Of a stretch of DNA of 64,000 bases, positions 40,269 to 49,131 are shown in pieces; the stretch's first letter is position 1; each line of letters begins with the position of its first letter. The stretch is from NCBI GenBank assembly GCA_964442285.1, contig CAYTZH010000019.1:1-64000 (forward strand), given 5' to 3'. Below the pieces are notes generated by a model. That model was given only the letters and a program-made list of their open reading frames with translations. It did no database searches and was not told the DNA's origin. This DNA comes from CAYTZH01 sp964442285. GTDB lineage: Bacteria; Myxococcota_A; UBA9160; JAFDET01. Position numbers and translations under genes: made by a program.

Positions 40269-41234
40269 TCAGGAGAGGAAGCGGTCCTCGAACAGTCGCA
40301 GATGCCGCCAGGCGAGATCGGGCGGGATGCCGCCGACCATCGGGTGCAGCACAGCAAGCGCGGGCGGCGCAGCGCCCGAAATCTCGTCCGCCCAGACGCC
40401 CGGAGTCAGGATGCGGTACTGACCAGCTGCGCGCAGCGCGTCGACGCCCTCCACGGGCCGGTACGTCGCCGCCACCTCCGCCGCCGCCTGCCATTCACCG
40501 TAGGCGTTCGTCTCGTGCAGGAAGTACGGGCCCAGCTCGGTCCACGCCGCTTCGGGATCCTTCGCCAGGACCACGACGTCCCCCTGCCCCGTCATCCCCG
40601 GGCCCGGATCCGGCTTGCCGAGTGCGACGCACTCGTCACGGTAGTACTGCCAGCACCCAGGCTCCGAGGGGACGAAGCCGTCGCCGATCCGCGCCGCCCG
40701 GCGGGCGGCTCCTTCCGAGCTGCCCCCGAGCAGTATCGCGGGCCCGCCCGCCCGGGCGGGTCGGGGGCGCACGCGCACGGTCCGGCCCCGGAACTCGAAC
40801 GGCTCCCCCGTCCACGCTGCCCGGAGCGTGGAGACGGTCTCCCGCACGCGGGCCGGGCGCTCCGCGAACTCGACGCCGAACATGTCGAACTCGTCGCGCA
40901 CGTAGCCGCCGGCCAGGGTCAGGTCCAGGCGGCCGCCACTGAGCAGGTCGACCACAGCGGTGTCCTCGGCGAGGCGGAGCGGATCGTGGAACGGCGCGAT
41001 CAGGGCCGCGATTCCGATGCGCACCCGGCTCGTGCGCGCGGCGACCGCTGCCGCCATGACGAGCGGGCTCGGCAGGTAGTCGTCGTCGGAGCCGTGGTGC
41101 TCGGAGAGGGTCACGAACAGGGCGCCGCGCTCGTCTGCCCACTCGCACATCTCGAGCAGGGCCGCGTAGCGCTCGGCGTTGCTCACGCCGGCGAAGCCGG
41201 GGTTGCGACAGTCGAACCGGAGTCCGAAAAGCAC
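40269..41234 (-). CDS. LLM-class (luciferase-like) flavin/F420 oxidoreductase
   Basis: A 321-residue TIM-barrel luciferase-like oxidoreductase. It shows SEHHGSDDDYLPSP, IGIAALIAPFHDPLRLAEDTAVVD, LSGGRLDLTLAGGYVRDEFDMFG and ILLGGSSEGAARRAARIGDGF. Enzymes of this class use FMNH2 or F420 to oxidise or reduce organic substrates. The GTG at 41234 follows the SDR stop region within the same operon. Confidence 0.85.
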   Translation of the reverse strand: MLFGLRFDCRNPGFAGVSNAERYAALLEMCEWADERGALFVTLSEHHGSDDDYLPSPLVMAAAVAARTSRVRIGIAALIAPFHDPLRLAEDTAVVDLLSGGRLDLTLAGGYVRDEFDMFGVEFAERPARVRETVSTLRAAWTGEPFEFRGRTVRVRPRPARAGGPAILLGGSSEGAARRAARIGDGFVPSEPGCWQYYRDECVALGKPDPGPGMTGQGDVVVLAKDPEAAWTELGPYFLHETNAYGEWQAAAEVAATYRPVEGVDALRAAGQYRILTPGVWADEISGAAPPALAVLHPMVGGIPPDLAWRHLRLFEDRFLS

Positions 41235-41242
41235 CGTCCGGC

Positions 41243-42070
41243 TCAGCTCCGGCCCATCAGGACCTTCGCCATCATCGTCGCGTTTGGGAACGAGCCGGTG
41301 ATTCCGGACATCATGTAGCCCGCGTCCGTGATGAGCGTGATGCCGCTGATGCCCACGGCCGCGTCGCTGCACAGGAACAGCAGCGGGTACGCCTGCTCCA
41401 GCGGGCTCGAGGCCTCGATCCCGGTCGCTTCGCGGTAGTCGGCTCCGAAGCCGAGCCACAGGTCCTTGTTGGCCTGGGCGAGCGGCGTGTCCGTCGGCCC
41501 GGGGCAGATCGCGTTGATGCGGATGCCCTTCTGAAGCAGCGGGAAGGCCTGCCGCGCGACGTAGGCGCAGATGGCCTGCTTCGTCGCCATGTAGTTCGTC
41601 TTGTCGTGCTCGACGAACCAGGCCGCGCCGGCATCGAAGTCGGGCGTGTCGAGCAGCATCTGCAGCTCCTCCAGGCTCGCCTCCCAGCCGAGGCCGGCCG
41701 CCGAGGAGATGAAGCCGATGGTGGCCCCCCGACCCAGCATGCCCGCCTCGACCGCGCGGTCGATCAGGTGGCGGTGACCGACGAAGTTGATGCGCTCGAT
41801 GCCCGGCGTGCCGTCCGCCACGCCGGCGCAGGCCAGCAGCGCGTGGACGGGCCCGCCGCACGCGTCGACGGCGGCGTCGATTGAGTCCTTCTCGGCGAGG
41901 TTCACGTGGAGGGCCTTGGCGCCGGTGAGCTTCACGTCGGCAAAGTCCATCACCACGACCTCGGCGCCCGCGTCGAGCGCCAGCTCGGCGGCCGCGGCGC
42001 CCATGCCAGTGGCGCCGCCCACGACGACCACGCGCTTGCCGTCGAATCGGAAGGCATCGAAGAGGGACAT
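41243..42070 (-). CDS. Short-chain dehydrogenase (SDR 1)
   Basis: A 275-residue SDR. The cofactor site VVVVGGATGMGAAAAELA is a variant of TGxxxGxG. The catalytic pair is in NYMATKQA (Tyr, Lys), with a Ser in FISSAAG. The C-terminal CPGPTDTPLA segment is typical. An insertion (EELQMLLDTPDFDAGAAWF) resembles hydroxysteroid dehydrogenase-like SDRs. AGGAGA precedes the ATG. Confidence 0.88.
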   Translation of the reverse strand: MSLFDAFRFDGKRVVVVGGATGMGAAAAELALDAGAEVVVMDFADVKLTGAKALHVNLAEKDSIDAAVDACGGPVHALLACAGVADGTPGIERINFVGHRHLIDRAVEAGMLGRGATIGFISSAAGLGWEASLEELQMLLDTPDFDAGAAWFVEHDKTNYMATKQAICAYVARQAFPLLQKGIRINAICPGPTDTPLAQANKDLWLGFGADYREATGIEASSPLEQAYPLLFLCSDAAVGISGITLITDAGYMMSGITGSFPNATMMAKVLMGRS

Positions 42071-42096
42071 GTCGTTTCTCCTGGTTTGATCGGGGT

Positions 42097-43314
42097 TTAC
42101 GCGACGACGCCGCGCACCTTGAGGTCGAGGATCGCGTCCATGTCGAGGCCGAGCTCGCCCAGGATCTCGTCGCCGTGCTCGTTGAACTCGGGCGCCCGTG
42201 CTGGCACCGCCGGCTCCTCGTCGAACTGGACCGGCGCCGCGACCAGCCGGAAGTCGGTTCCATCGGCCGTCTGGCACTCCTGGAGGTAGCCGTTGGCGAC
42301 GGTCTGCGGGTCGTCGACGGCCTCGAGGGTGTCCTGCACGATGCACCACTGCCCCTCGAAGGACGCGAGCCGCGCGCACCACTCGTCGAGCGTGGCCGAG
42401 GCGAAGATCTCCTCGAGGATCCTGCAGGCCTCGGCCGTATTCTCCGCGAGCTTGGCCGCGTCCGCGAAGCGCGGGTCCTCCTTCAGGTCGGGCCGCTCCA
42501 GCGTGTCGCAGATCAGCGGCCAGTACTTCCCCGGCTGGAGGCAGGTGAAAGCCAGGAACCGGCCGTCCTTCGTCTGGTAGTTCCGCGTCAGCGGGTTGAA
42601 CGCGGGGCGGTCGGCGGGCGGCGCGGCCCAGGGCATCTTCAGCACGAGCGACAGCGCCACCGCCTGGCCCATGGCCCACAGCCCGGTCCCGAGGAGCGAG
42701 ACGTCCACGACGGTGGCCTCGCCGGTCCGCTCGCGGTGGAAGAGCGCCCCCATGATGCCGCCGGCGATGGTCATGCCGCCGATCGAGTCGCCGAAGCCCG
42801 GCGCCGGCGGCACCGGGATCAGCGGGTCCTCCGGGCGGCGGCAGCCCGCCGCCACGCCCGCCCGCGCCCAGAACGCCAGTGAGTCGTAGGATCCCTTGTC
42901 GGCCTCCGGGCCGCGCTCGCCCTGGCCGGTGCCGCGCACGTAGACGATGTCCGGGTTGGCGGCGCGGATGTGCTCCACGTCGATCGCGAGCCGCTCGCGA
43001 ACGCTGGGCAGCTTGTTGGTGAGGAAGACGTCGCAGGTGGCGGCGAGCTTGTAGAGGAGATCGACTCCGTCCGGTGAGGTGAGGTCGAGCCCGAGGCTGC
43101 GCTTGCCGCGGTTCGAGTGCTCGAGCAGCACGTGGACGTTGCCCGGCACCACGGCGATGCCGCTCCTGGCGAGGCCTCGCATGCCGTCGCCGCGGGTCAC
43201 GTGCTCGATCTTGATCACCTCCGCGCCCAGGTCGGAGAGCATTGCGGAGGCTGCGGGCACGAAGGTGTGCTCGGCCACCTCCAGGATGCGAACGCCTTCG
43301 AGGATCTTCGTCAT
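42097..43314 (-). CDS. Class III (CaiB/BaiF) CoA-transferase
   Basis: A 405-residue family III CoA-transferase. It shows LEGVRILEVAEHTFVPAASAMLSDLGAEVIKIE (in parts), the catalytic-Asp region GSYDSLAFWARAGV, and GGIMGALFHRERTGEATVVDVSLL. It moves CoA between carboxylic acids to activate a degradation intermediate. It lies between an SDR and the thiolase with short gaps, all one operon. GGAAGGAGA precedes the ATG. Confidence 0.9.
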   Translation of the reverse strand: MTKILEGVRILEVAEHTFVPAASAMLSDLGAEVIKIEHVTRGDGMRGLARSGIAVVPGNVHVLLEHSNRGKRSLGLDLTSPDGVDLLYKLAATCDVFLTNKLPSVRERLAIDVEHIRAANPDIVYVRGTGQGERGPEADKGSYDSLAFWARAGVAAGCRRPEDPLIPVPPAPGFGDSIGGMTIAGGIMGALFHRERTGEATVVDVSLLGTGLWAMGQAVALSLVLKMPWAAPPADRPAFNPLTRNYQTKDGRFLAFTCLQPGKYWPLICDTLERPDLKEDPRFADAAKLAENTAEACRILEEIFASATLDEWCARLASFEGQWCIVQDTLEAVDDPQTVANGYLQECQTADGTDFRLVAAPVQFDEEPAVPARAPEFNEHGDEILGELGLDMDAILDLKVRGVVA

Positions 43315-43331
43315 TGGCTTCTCCTTCCCGC

Positions 43332-44474
43332 TCAGACGGACAGGATCGAAACGCCGGCGACGCCCGGCGCGCCGTAGAGCTGCGTGTACCCGACCTTCGG
43401 GTCGCCCGGGACCTGCCGCTCGCCCGCCTGGCCGCGCAGCTGGAGCACGACCTCGTGCACCTGGCGCAGGCCCGACGCACCGATCGGCTCGCCGTTGGCG
43501 AGCAGCCCGCCGTCGGTGTTGACGGGCAGCCGTCCGCCGATCTCGAGCTCGCCCTCGGCGACGAGCTTCTCCTGCTCGCCGTCGGCACAGAACCCGTTCT
43601 CGGCGAGGTGGATGATCTCCGCGCCGGCGTCGGTGTCCTGGAGCTGGATCACGTCGACGTCCTCGGGCCCGAGGCCGGCCTTCTCGTAGGCGGCGCGCGA
43701 GGCGTCCACGGTCGGGCCCTCGGCCTCCTCGATCGGCAGCCAAGGGCTGTGCACCTCGAAGGCGCCGAGCCGCCGGGTCCGCACCTCGCTGGCGCGCAGG
43801 TAGATCGGCTTGTCGGTGTAGCGGTGCGCCTGGTCGGCGCGGCACAGCACCACCGCCGCAGCGCCCTCGTCGGGGCTGCAGAACATGTATTGCGTGAGCG
43901 GGTGGCTGAGCATGCGCGCGCCGAGCACGTCCTCTTCCTTCATGGGCTTGCGGCGGAAGGCGTTCGGGTTGAGGGCGCCGTTGCGCGTCGCCTTGGCGAC
44001 GATGCGGGCCAGGGTCGGCGACGTGATGCCGTGGTCGCTCATGTACTTGTTGATCTTCATGCCGAAGAACTTGGGCGTGAGGAACTGCCCCTGCTCGCCG
44101 TACCACGACGGACAGGCGTAGAGCCGTGGATCGGAGCTGAAGGCGCCCGGCAGGTGCTTGTCCATGCCGATGGCGATGCCGAGGTCGTGCTTGCCGAGCC
44201 GGATCGCGTCAGCGGCCAGCGACAGCACGCTGCCGGCGGTGGCGCAGCCGTTGTAGACGTTCGTGAAGGGAATGCCCGTCAGGCCCAGGAAGGCGACCAC
44301 CGCGTCGGGGTTGTCGATCTCGTAGCTGCCGGCGAAGGCGAACTGGATCTCTTTCCACTCGACCCCCGCGTCGGCCAGCGCCTTGCGCACGGCGATGGCG
44401 CCCATGTCGATGCCGGTCAGGTCGCCGAAGCGGCCGAACGGGTGCAGCCCCACGCCCACGATCGCGATGTCCAT
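43332..44474 (-). CDS. Ltp2-like thiolase-fold protein (steroid-type lyase)
   Basis: A 380-residue SCP-x/Ltp2-type thiolase fold. Cys77 in NVYNGCATAGS is kept. At the usual GHP the sequence is ANGEPIGASG (Glu329), and the C-terminal Cys-Gly-Gly region is replaced by YTQLYGAPGV (363-371). These losses fit the retro-aldolase branch (Ltp2-like) rather than a classic thiolase. The adjacent DUF35 gene is its usual obligate partner. Predicted role: shortening of a side-chain acyl-CoA. Confidence 0.82.
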   Translation of the reverse strand: MDIAIVGVGLHPFGRFGDLTGIDMGAIAVRKALADAGVEWKEIQFAFAGSYEIDNPDAVVAFLGLTGIPFTNVYNGCATAGSVLSLAADAIRLGKHDLGIAIGMDKHLPGAFSSDPRLYACPSWYGEQGQFLTPKFFGMKINKYMSDHGITSPTLARIVAKATRNGALNPNAFRRKPMKEEDVLGARMLSHPLTQYMFCSPDEGAAAVVLCRADQAHRYTDKPIYLRASEVRTRRLGAFEVHSPWLPIEEAEGPTVDASRAAYEKAGLGPEDVDVIQLQDTDAGAEIIHLAENGFCADGEQEKLVAEGELEIGGRLPVNTDGGLLANGEPIGASGLRQVHEVVLQLRGQAGERQVPGDPKVGYTQLYGAPGVAGVSILSV

Positions 44475-44489
44475 CTCGTCTCCCCTTGC

Positions 44490-44906
44490 TCAGCCGACGG
44501 GCCGGAACGCGAACGTCACGACCTCGTTGCCCTGCTCGTCCGTGCGGAACGGCACCAGCACGAGCTCCATCTCCATCCCGTTCTCGAGCCCCTCGGTCTC
44601 GGTGAGGCGGCTCTCGACGCGCACCTCGCCGCCGAGCTCCACGTAGCCCACGCCGTAGGGCACGAAGTCCTCGCCCGTGGGCCCGGTGTAGGGCGGGGAG
44701 GGCGGCGGGAACTCCTGGGTCGTCCAGGCCCACAGGCGGCCGCGCCGCGCGAGCGGGTGCTCGGCCATCCCGGTCGATGCGCAGCGCGGGCACCCGTCCT
44801 GGGAGGGGAACGTGACGATGCCGCACGCGCCGCAGCGGCTGCCGACGAGCTGGGGCGCGTCGTCCGGCCCCGTGAACAGGCCTTCGGCGATGGGAACTCG
44901 GGCCAT
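44490..44906 (-). CDS. DUF35 OB-fold/zinc-ribbon partner of the thiolase
   Basis: A 138-residue protein with a rubredoxin-like zinc ribbon (CGAC and CPRC) and a C-terminal OB fold (LWAWTTQEF ... PYGVGYVELGGEVRVESRL). It binds acyl-CoA and forms complexes with Ltp2-like thiolases. It lies 15 nt upstream of the thiolase gene. The ATG is at 44906. Confidence 0.9.
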   Translation of the reverse strand: MARVPIAEGLFTGPDDAPQLVGSRCGACGIVTFPSQDGCPRCASTGMAEHPLARRGRLWAWTTQEFPPPSPPYTGPTGEDFVPYGVGYVELGGEVRVESRLTETEGLENGMEMELVLVPFRTDEQGNEVVTFAFRPVG

Positions 44907-44908
44907 GG

Positions 44909-45769
44909 CTAGTGCTCCTCGGCGCCGGCGAAGTCGAAGTCGTCGGCCAGCTCGCGGAAGCGCTCCTCGACGAGCCGCTTCGTCTGCGGGTGGGTGATCA
45001 CGTGGAGGCGATCGGCCCGGATGGCGCGGACCACGATCGGGGCCACCGCCTCGGCCGGCATCGCGAAGTCGGCGAGCCGTTCCGCGTCGCGGGCTACGCG
45101 GCCGCCCTGCGCGGCGAGCTGCGGCGCCGCCTGCTCGCCGAACGCGTCGGGGCGGTTCTCGGCGGAGGTCCCCATCAGGTTCGACGTGACGACGCCCGGG
45201 CACAGCACCGAGACGCCGATGCCCGCGGGCGCGAGCTCGGCGCGCAGCATTTCGCTGTAGCCCACGCAGGCGTACTTCGACGCGATGTAGGCGCCGAGCG
45301 GGGCCCGCACCTCCGACGCCAGGCCGCCGAGCGAAGCCGTCGTCACGACGTGCGCGTCCGGTGCCGCGTCGAGGAGCGCCGGGCGGAAGGCCTCGACGGT
45401 CTTCACGACGCCGAGCACGTTCACCGACAGCGTGTACTCCCAGTCCTCCAGGGTGTGGTCGGCCAGCGAGCCGATGCGCGCCAGCACGCCGGCGTTCGCG
45501 CACAGGAGGTTCACGCCGCCGGCCCGCGCGACCACGTCCTTGGCCGCGGCGGCCAGCGACGCCGTCGAGGTCACGTCCAAGCTCACCGCGAAGGCGCGCC
45601 CGCCCGCGGCGGCGACCTCGGCGGCGACCGCCTCGGAGCTCCGTGCCTGCACATCGGCCACGGCGACCGTCATGCCCTCGGCGGCGAGGCCGAGCGCGAG
45701 CCCGCGCCCGATCCCGCTCCCGCCGCCCGTGACGACGGCGACGCGCCCCTCCAGATCGTCCAGAGGCAC
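44909..45769 (-). CDS. Short-chain dehydrogenase (SDR 2)
   Basis: A 286-residue classical SDR. It shows VVTGGGSGIGRGLALGLA (NAD(P) site), CANAGV, the Ser in TTASLGG and YIASKYACVGYSE (Tyr-Lys pair). It likely oxidises an alcohol of a ring or beta-hydroxyacyl intermediate. It is within a few nt of both neighbours. Confidence 0.9.
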   Translation of the reverse strand: MPLDDLEGRVAVVTGGGSGIGRGLALGLAAEGMTVAVADVQARSSEAVAAEVAAAGGRAFAVSLDVTSTASLAAAAKDVVARAGGVNLLCANAGVLARIGSLADHTLEDWEYTLSVNVLGVVKTVEAFRPALLDAAPDAHVVTTASLGGLASEVRAPLGAYIASKYACVGYSEMLRAELAPAGIGVSVLCPGVVTSNLMGTSAENRPDAFGEQAAPQLAAQGGRVARDAERLADFAMPAEAVAPIVVRAIRADRLHVITHPQTKRLVEERFRELADDFDFAGAEEH

Positions 45770-45772
45770 GGG

Positions 45773-46612
45773 TCAGTCGTCCTCCTTCCACAGGTCGGGA
45801 TCGTCCCACGCGCGGTCGAGGGGCTGCATGTCGCCGCCGAACGGCGTGAAGTGCGTCATGCCCAGGACTTCCATCTGCTGGCCGTAGTCGAGGTCGTCCA
45901 TGGCGGCGCGCTTGAAGGGTCGCGTGAAGGTGCGGCGCGTATGGCGCAGGACGATGGGCGAGTAGCGCAGCAGGTAGCGCGCGATCTCCCAGGCGCGGTC
46001 GAGCACCTGGTCCTTCGGCAGCACCTCGTTCACCGCGCCCCACTCGTGGGCCAGCTGCGCCGTGATCCTCTGGGCCATGAGCTGCGCGTAGCGGAAGCGA
46101 TTGCGGCCGAAGACCATGGGCCAGACGTTCTGGAGCCCGTCGCCCGGGGAGAGGTTGCGCGGGAAGTGGGCGAGGTCCTGGAAGTACGCGTCGTCCGAGG
46201 CCAGCACGACGTCGCACATGAAGGCCAGCTCCGAGTGGATGTTCGCGGGGCCGTTCACGGCGGCGATCATCGGCGCGTCGATCTCGAGCATGTTGACGTG
46301 GCGCAGCCGCCCGTACCAGGCCATCTCCTCCGCCCACTCGGTAGGCCCCTTGAAGTAGGCCTTCTTCCCGCGCGGCCGGCCCCAGTCGGCGTTGAAGTTC
46401 TCGCCGGTGCCCGTGTAGATCACGACGCGCACGTCGCGGTCGCCGGCCACGTCGTTGAACACGTTGGCCGTGTCGTGGTGCATGCGCTCGTCCCACACCG
46501 CCGGGCCGCCGTCGCGGTGCATGCGCATCAGCAGGATGCCGTCGTCGGTCTTCTCGAGCGCGTAGTCGGGGTACCGGTCGCGGTACTCGTCGAAGGTGGT
46601 CAGGCGGGGCAT
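45773..46612 (-). CDS. Crotonase-fold enzyme (enoyl-CoA hydratase-like)
   Basis: A 279-residue crotonase superfamily protein. It shows VVIYTGTGENFNADWG and PMIAAVNGPANIHSELAFMCDVVLASDDAYFQD, with oxyanion-hole glycines in place. The usual two glutamates of hydratases are not obvious; NIHSEL and the following acidic residues suggest a hydrolase or C-C cleaving crotonase as an alternative. The C-terminal FTPFGGDMQPLDRAWDDPDLWKEDD is unusual. Confidence 0.75.
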   Translation of the reverse strand: MPRLTTFDEYRDRYPDYALEKTDDGILLMRMHRDGGPAVWDERMHHDTANVFNDVAGDRDVRVVIYTGTGENFNADWGRPRGKKAYFKGPTEWAEEMAWYGRLRHVNMLEIDAPMIAAVNGPANIHSELAFMCDVVLASDDAYFQDLAHFPRNLSPGDGLQNVWPMVFGRNRFRYAQLMAQRITAQLAHEWGAVNEVLPKDQVLDRAWEIARYLLRYSPIVLRHTRRTFTRPFKRAAMDDLDYGQQMEVLGMTHFTPFGGDMQPLDRAWDDPDLWKEDD

Positions 46613-46625
46613 GCTCGCTCTTCCT

Positions 46626-46961
46626 TCACGGACGGGGTTCCAGGACCCGGTCGATCACCGCCGAGCCGGCGTTCACCACCTCGGGCTGCTTCCAGACCTC
46701 GATGGCGTAGGACACCATCAGAAGCGAGTGCAGCAGCTGGAGGAGCCGCTCGGCGTCGGGCGGCATGGCGTCGAGCGGGAAGCGGTCGCAGTAGGCGATG
46801 GCCTCCTCGGCGCGCGGGAAGAAGGCGTCGTAGAAGGCCTGCATCGCCGGCATCGGGGTCGTCTGGCGCAGGGCCCAACGCTCGGGCTCCGTCGCCAGGC
46901 ACCACGTCGCGGCCCAGGGCTCCAGGTCGGCGAACTCGCCGGGCAGCAGCGCCTCGCTCAT
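46626..46961 (-). CDS. Rieske-associated 111-aa protein, copy 1
   Basis: A 111-residue helical acidic protein of unknown function. Its ATG overlaps the stop of Rieske oxygenase 1 (ATGA). It is closely similar, over its full length, to the 111-residue protein at 50436-50771, which follows Rieske oxygenase 2: both share EFADLEPW, SEPERYA/TEPERWA, QAFYDA, PRAE and EVWKQP. It has no cysteine pairs or membrane segments. A dedicated assembly or small-subunit role for the oxygenase is inferred. Confidence 0.8.
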   Translation of the reverse strand: MSEALLPGEFADLEPWAATWCLATEPERWALRQTTPMPAMQAFYDAFFPRAEEAIAYCDRFPLDAMPPDAERLLQLLHSLLMVSYAIEVWKQPEVVNAGSAVIDRVLEPRP

Positions 46962-48220
46962 TCGTCGCCTCGCTCGCGCTTCCAGTCGGCAACCCAGTCG
47001 CCCACGGTCTTGTGGAAGTGCCGCACCAGGATCTCCTGGTCGTTCAAGGGGAACGCGTCGAACACGCCCTGCTCGAGCCCCATCTGGGTGCCATCGAGTG
47101 TTCCGCAATCCTGCAGCGCGTACTCCTTGAAGGTGAGCGCGGCGTACTCGTGGGCGAGGCGCTCGCGGGCGGTCGTGGCCGGCACGAAGTGGAGGTCGCC
47201 CTCGTAGACGTGAGTGTTGTGCGAGGTCGGCCAGTAGCGGTAGGTCGTGAACCAGCCGCGCTCGTAGATCAGGATCTCGAGGTTCGGGAAGACCTGGAAG
47301 TTGTCGATGCCCCAGCGCTTCGTCCCCGACGGATTGACGCCCGGGGTCGGGCCGAGGTCCCGCGCGTCCCACGGCCCCGTGCTGCCGCTGCGGGTGAGTG
47401 CCTCCGACGGGTAGAGATGCTCCTCGGGCCACTCGTGCTTGTAGGTACCGTCTGTGCTCACCATGCGGTGGGGGCCGTCGATCTGGTAGTGCGCGCCCTC
47501 GAACGGGTACTCGGGGTTCTGGGCCTCGGGCGTCGGGCCGAGCTGGTGCGTGTGCAGCGGCGGCACGTGGTAGTACTCCTGGAAGGCGTCGCTGAAGACC
47601 TTCCAGTTGCTCGCGTTCTCGGCGCGGAACGAGTAGCGCTCGGTCATCTTGTGGAAGGGGTAGCCCTCGAGGGCGCCCACCATTGGCCCGAGGAACTCGC
47701 GCAGCGACCAGCGCGGCTCGGCGTCGAGGTTCACGAAGACGAACCCGGCGAAGGTGTCGCAGTGGATGGGCGCGAGGCCGACCGTCGCCTTGTCGAGGTC
47801 GAAGAACTCGCTCTCCTGGTGGACGTAGGTGCAGGCGCCGTCGAGGCCGTAGCGCCAGCCGTGGTACTTGCAGACGAGCTGGCGGGCCGGTCCGCAGGCC
47901 TCGCCGTTCGGCGTCCCCTCCCAGAGCAGGCGGTTGCCGCGGTGGCGGCACACGTTGTGGAAGGCGCGCACCTCGCCGTGGGCGTCGCGGGTCACGATCA
48001 CCGAGGTTCGCAGGCCGGGGAGGGTCTTGGTGAAGAAGCTGCCGCCGTCGGGCAGCTGCTCGACCCGCCCGACGTTGAGCCAGGCCCGCCGGAAGACCGC
48101 CTCGCGCTCGGCCTCGTAGAAGGCGGGCGAGACCGAGTCCTGCAGCGAGACCGGGCCCGTGCCGAGCTCGGAGTAGTGCTCGGTCCAGGTGCCCTCGGGC
48201 GGTCGCGGAAAGCGGCTCAT
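46958..48220 (-). CDS. Rieske non-haem iron oxygenase, alpha subunit 1
   Basis: A 420-residue aromatic-ring-hydroxylating type oxygenase. The Rieske [2Fe-2S] ligands are Cys91-x-His93 (VCRHRGN) and Cys117-x2-His120 (VCKYHGW). The mononuclear iron site has NWKVFSDAFQEYYHVPPLHTH (His218 and His223, bridging Asp211). The substrate is unknown, with steroids, terpenes or aromatics possible. It begins the minus-strand operon running to the P450 region, divergent from SDR 3. Confidence 0.92.
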   Translation of the reverse strand: MSRFPRPPEGTWTEHYSELGTGPVSLQDSVSPAFYEAEREAVFRRAWLNVGRVEQLPDGGSFFTKTLPGLRTSVIVTRDAHGEVRAFHNVCRHRGNRLLWEGTPNGEACGPARQLVCKYHGWRYGLDGACTYVHQESEFFDLDKATVGLAPIHCDTFAGFVFVNLDAEPRWSLREFLGPMVGALEGYPFHKMTERYSFRAENASNWKVFSDAFQEYYHVPPLHTHQLGPTPEAQNPEYPFEGAHYQIDGPHRMVSTDGTYKHEWPEEHLYPSEALTRSGSTGPWDARDLGPTPGVNPSGTKRWGIDNFQVFPNLEILIYERGWFTTYRYWPTSHNTHVYEGDLHFVPATTARERLAHEYAALTFKEYALQDCGTLDGTQMGLEQGVFDAFPLNDQEILVRHFHKTVGDWVADWKRERGDE

Positions 48221-48284
48221 GGGTCGTCCTCCGGGCGAGGGTCCATCCGCCGGCCCCGGGCCGGTGCGGAAACGCCATTCTCCG

Positions 48285-48300
48285 ATAGAGAGAACTCTAT
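48285..48300. promoter_or_regulatory. Inverted repeat between divergent operons
   Basis: ATAGAG-AGAA-CTCTAT, 6-bp arms around 4 nt, lies in the 133-bp gap between Rieske 1 (start 48220) and SDR 3 (start 48354). It is the only AT-richer palindrome there and a plausible operator for a TetR protein of the cluster. Confidence 0.45.
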
Positions 48301-48353
48301 TGCAAGCGGGTTCTTCGCAGTCCATACTCGCCCGCGAGGCCAGGAGGCAAGCG

Positions 48354-49109
48354 ATGTCAGCCGAGGAGCGGGTCGCCGTGGTCACTGGAGCGGCGTCGGG
48401 CATGGGCCGGGCGATCGCCGGGCGTCTGGCGGGCCAGGGCGACCGCGTCGCCCTGCTCGACCTCGACGGCGAGGGCGCCGCCGCGGCCGCCGACGAGCTC
48501 CGAGCCTCCGGCGCCCAGGCCCTCGGCCTCGAGGTCGACGTCACCGACCGCGCCGCCGTAGACGCCGCCTTCGAAAAGGCGCGCGCCGAGCTCGGGCCGA
48601 CCACCATCGTGGTCACCGCCGCCGGCATCGACGCCTTCGAGCGATTCGGTGACATCACGCCCGAGAGCTGGGAGCGCATCGTCGGCGTCAACCTGACCGG
48701 CACGTTCCACTGCCTCCAGGCCGCGCTCCCCGACATGCGCGAGGCGGGCTGGGGCCGCATGGTGACCGTCTCCTCGTCGAGCGCGAAGTCGGGCGCCGCG
48801 CGCATGGCGCACTACGTCGCCGCCAAGGCGGGCGTCGAAGGCCTGACCCGGGCGCTCGCGCTCGAGCTCGCCCGCCGGAAGATCACGGTCAACGTGGTGT
48901 CCCCGGGCATGATCGACACGCCGATGCTGCGGCGCGCCGCTACCGGCGGCGACATCGCCAAGATCGAGAACACGGTCGCCATGGTCGTTCCCGCCGCGCG
49001 CCCCGGCACCGTCGACGAGATCGCCGCCACCTGCGCGTTTCTTTGCTCGGACGAGGCGGCCTACATCACGGGCCAGGTCGTCGGCGTGAACGGCGGCATG
49101 ACCCTTTGA
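48354..49109 (+). CDS. Short-chain dehydrogenase (SDR 3, FabG-like)
   Basis: A 251-residue classical SDR. It shows VVTGAASGMGRAIAGRLA, the Ser in VSSSSAKSG, HYVAAKAGVEGLTRALALELA (Tyr-Lys), VSPGMIDTPML and the C-terminal YITGQVVGVNGGMTL. AGGAGG precedes the ATG. It leads the plus-strand operon with Rieske 2. Confidence 0.92.
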   Translation: MSAEERVAVVTGAASGMGRAIAGRLAGQGDRVALLDLDGEGAAAAADELRASGAQALGLEVDVTDRAAVDAAFEKARAELGPTTIVVTAAGIDAFERFGDITPESWERIVGVNLTGTFHCLQAALPDMREAGWGRMVTVSSSSAKSGAARMAHYVAAKAGVEGLTRALALELARRKITVNVVSPGMIDTPMLRRAATGGDIAKIENTVAMVVPAARPGTVDEIAATCAFLCSDEAAYITGQVVGVNGGMTL

Positions 49110-49131
49110 CGAACGTGAAGGAGCGAACGGC

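Noticed and set aside
38000..40300. A third attachment-site copy marking the right end of island 2.
   Set aside because: Scanning by eye found only short CCTCCAC-type matches, none beyond chance.
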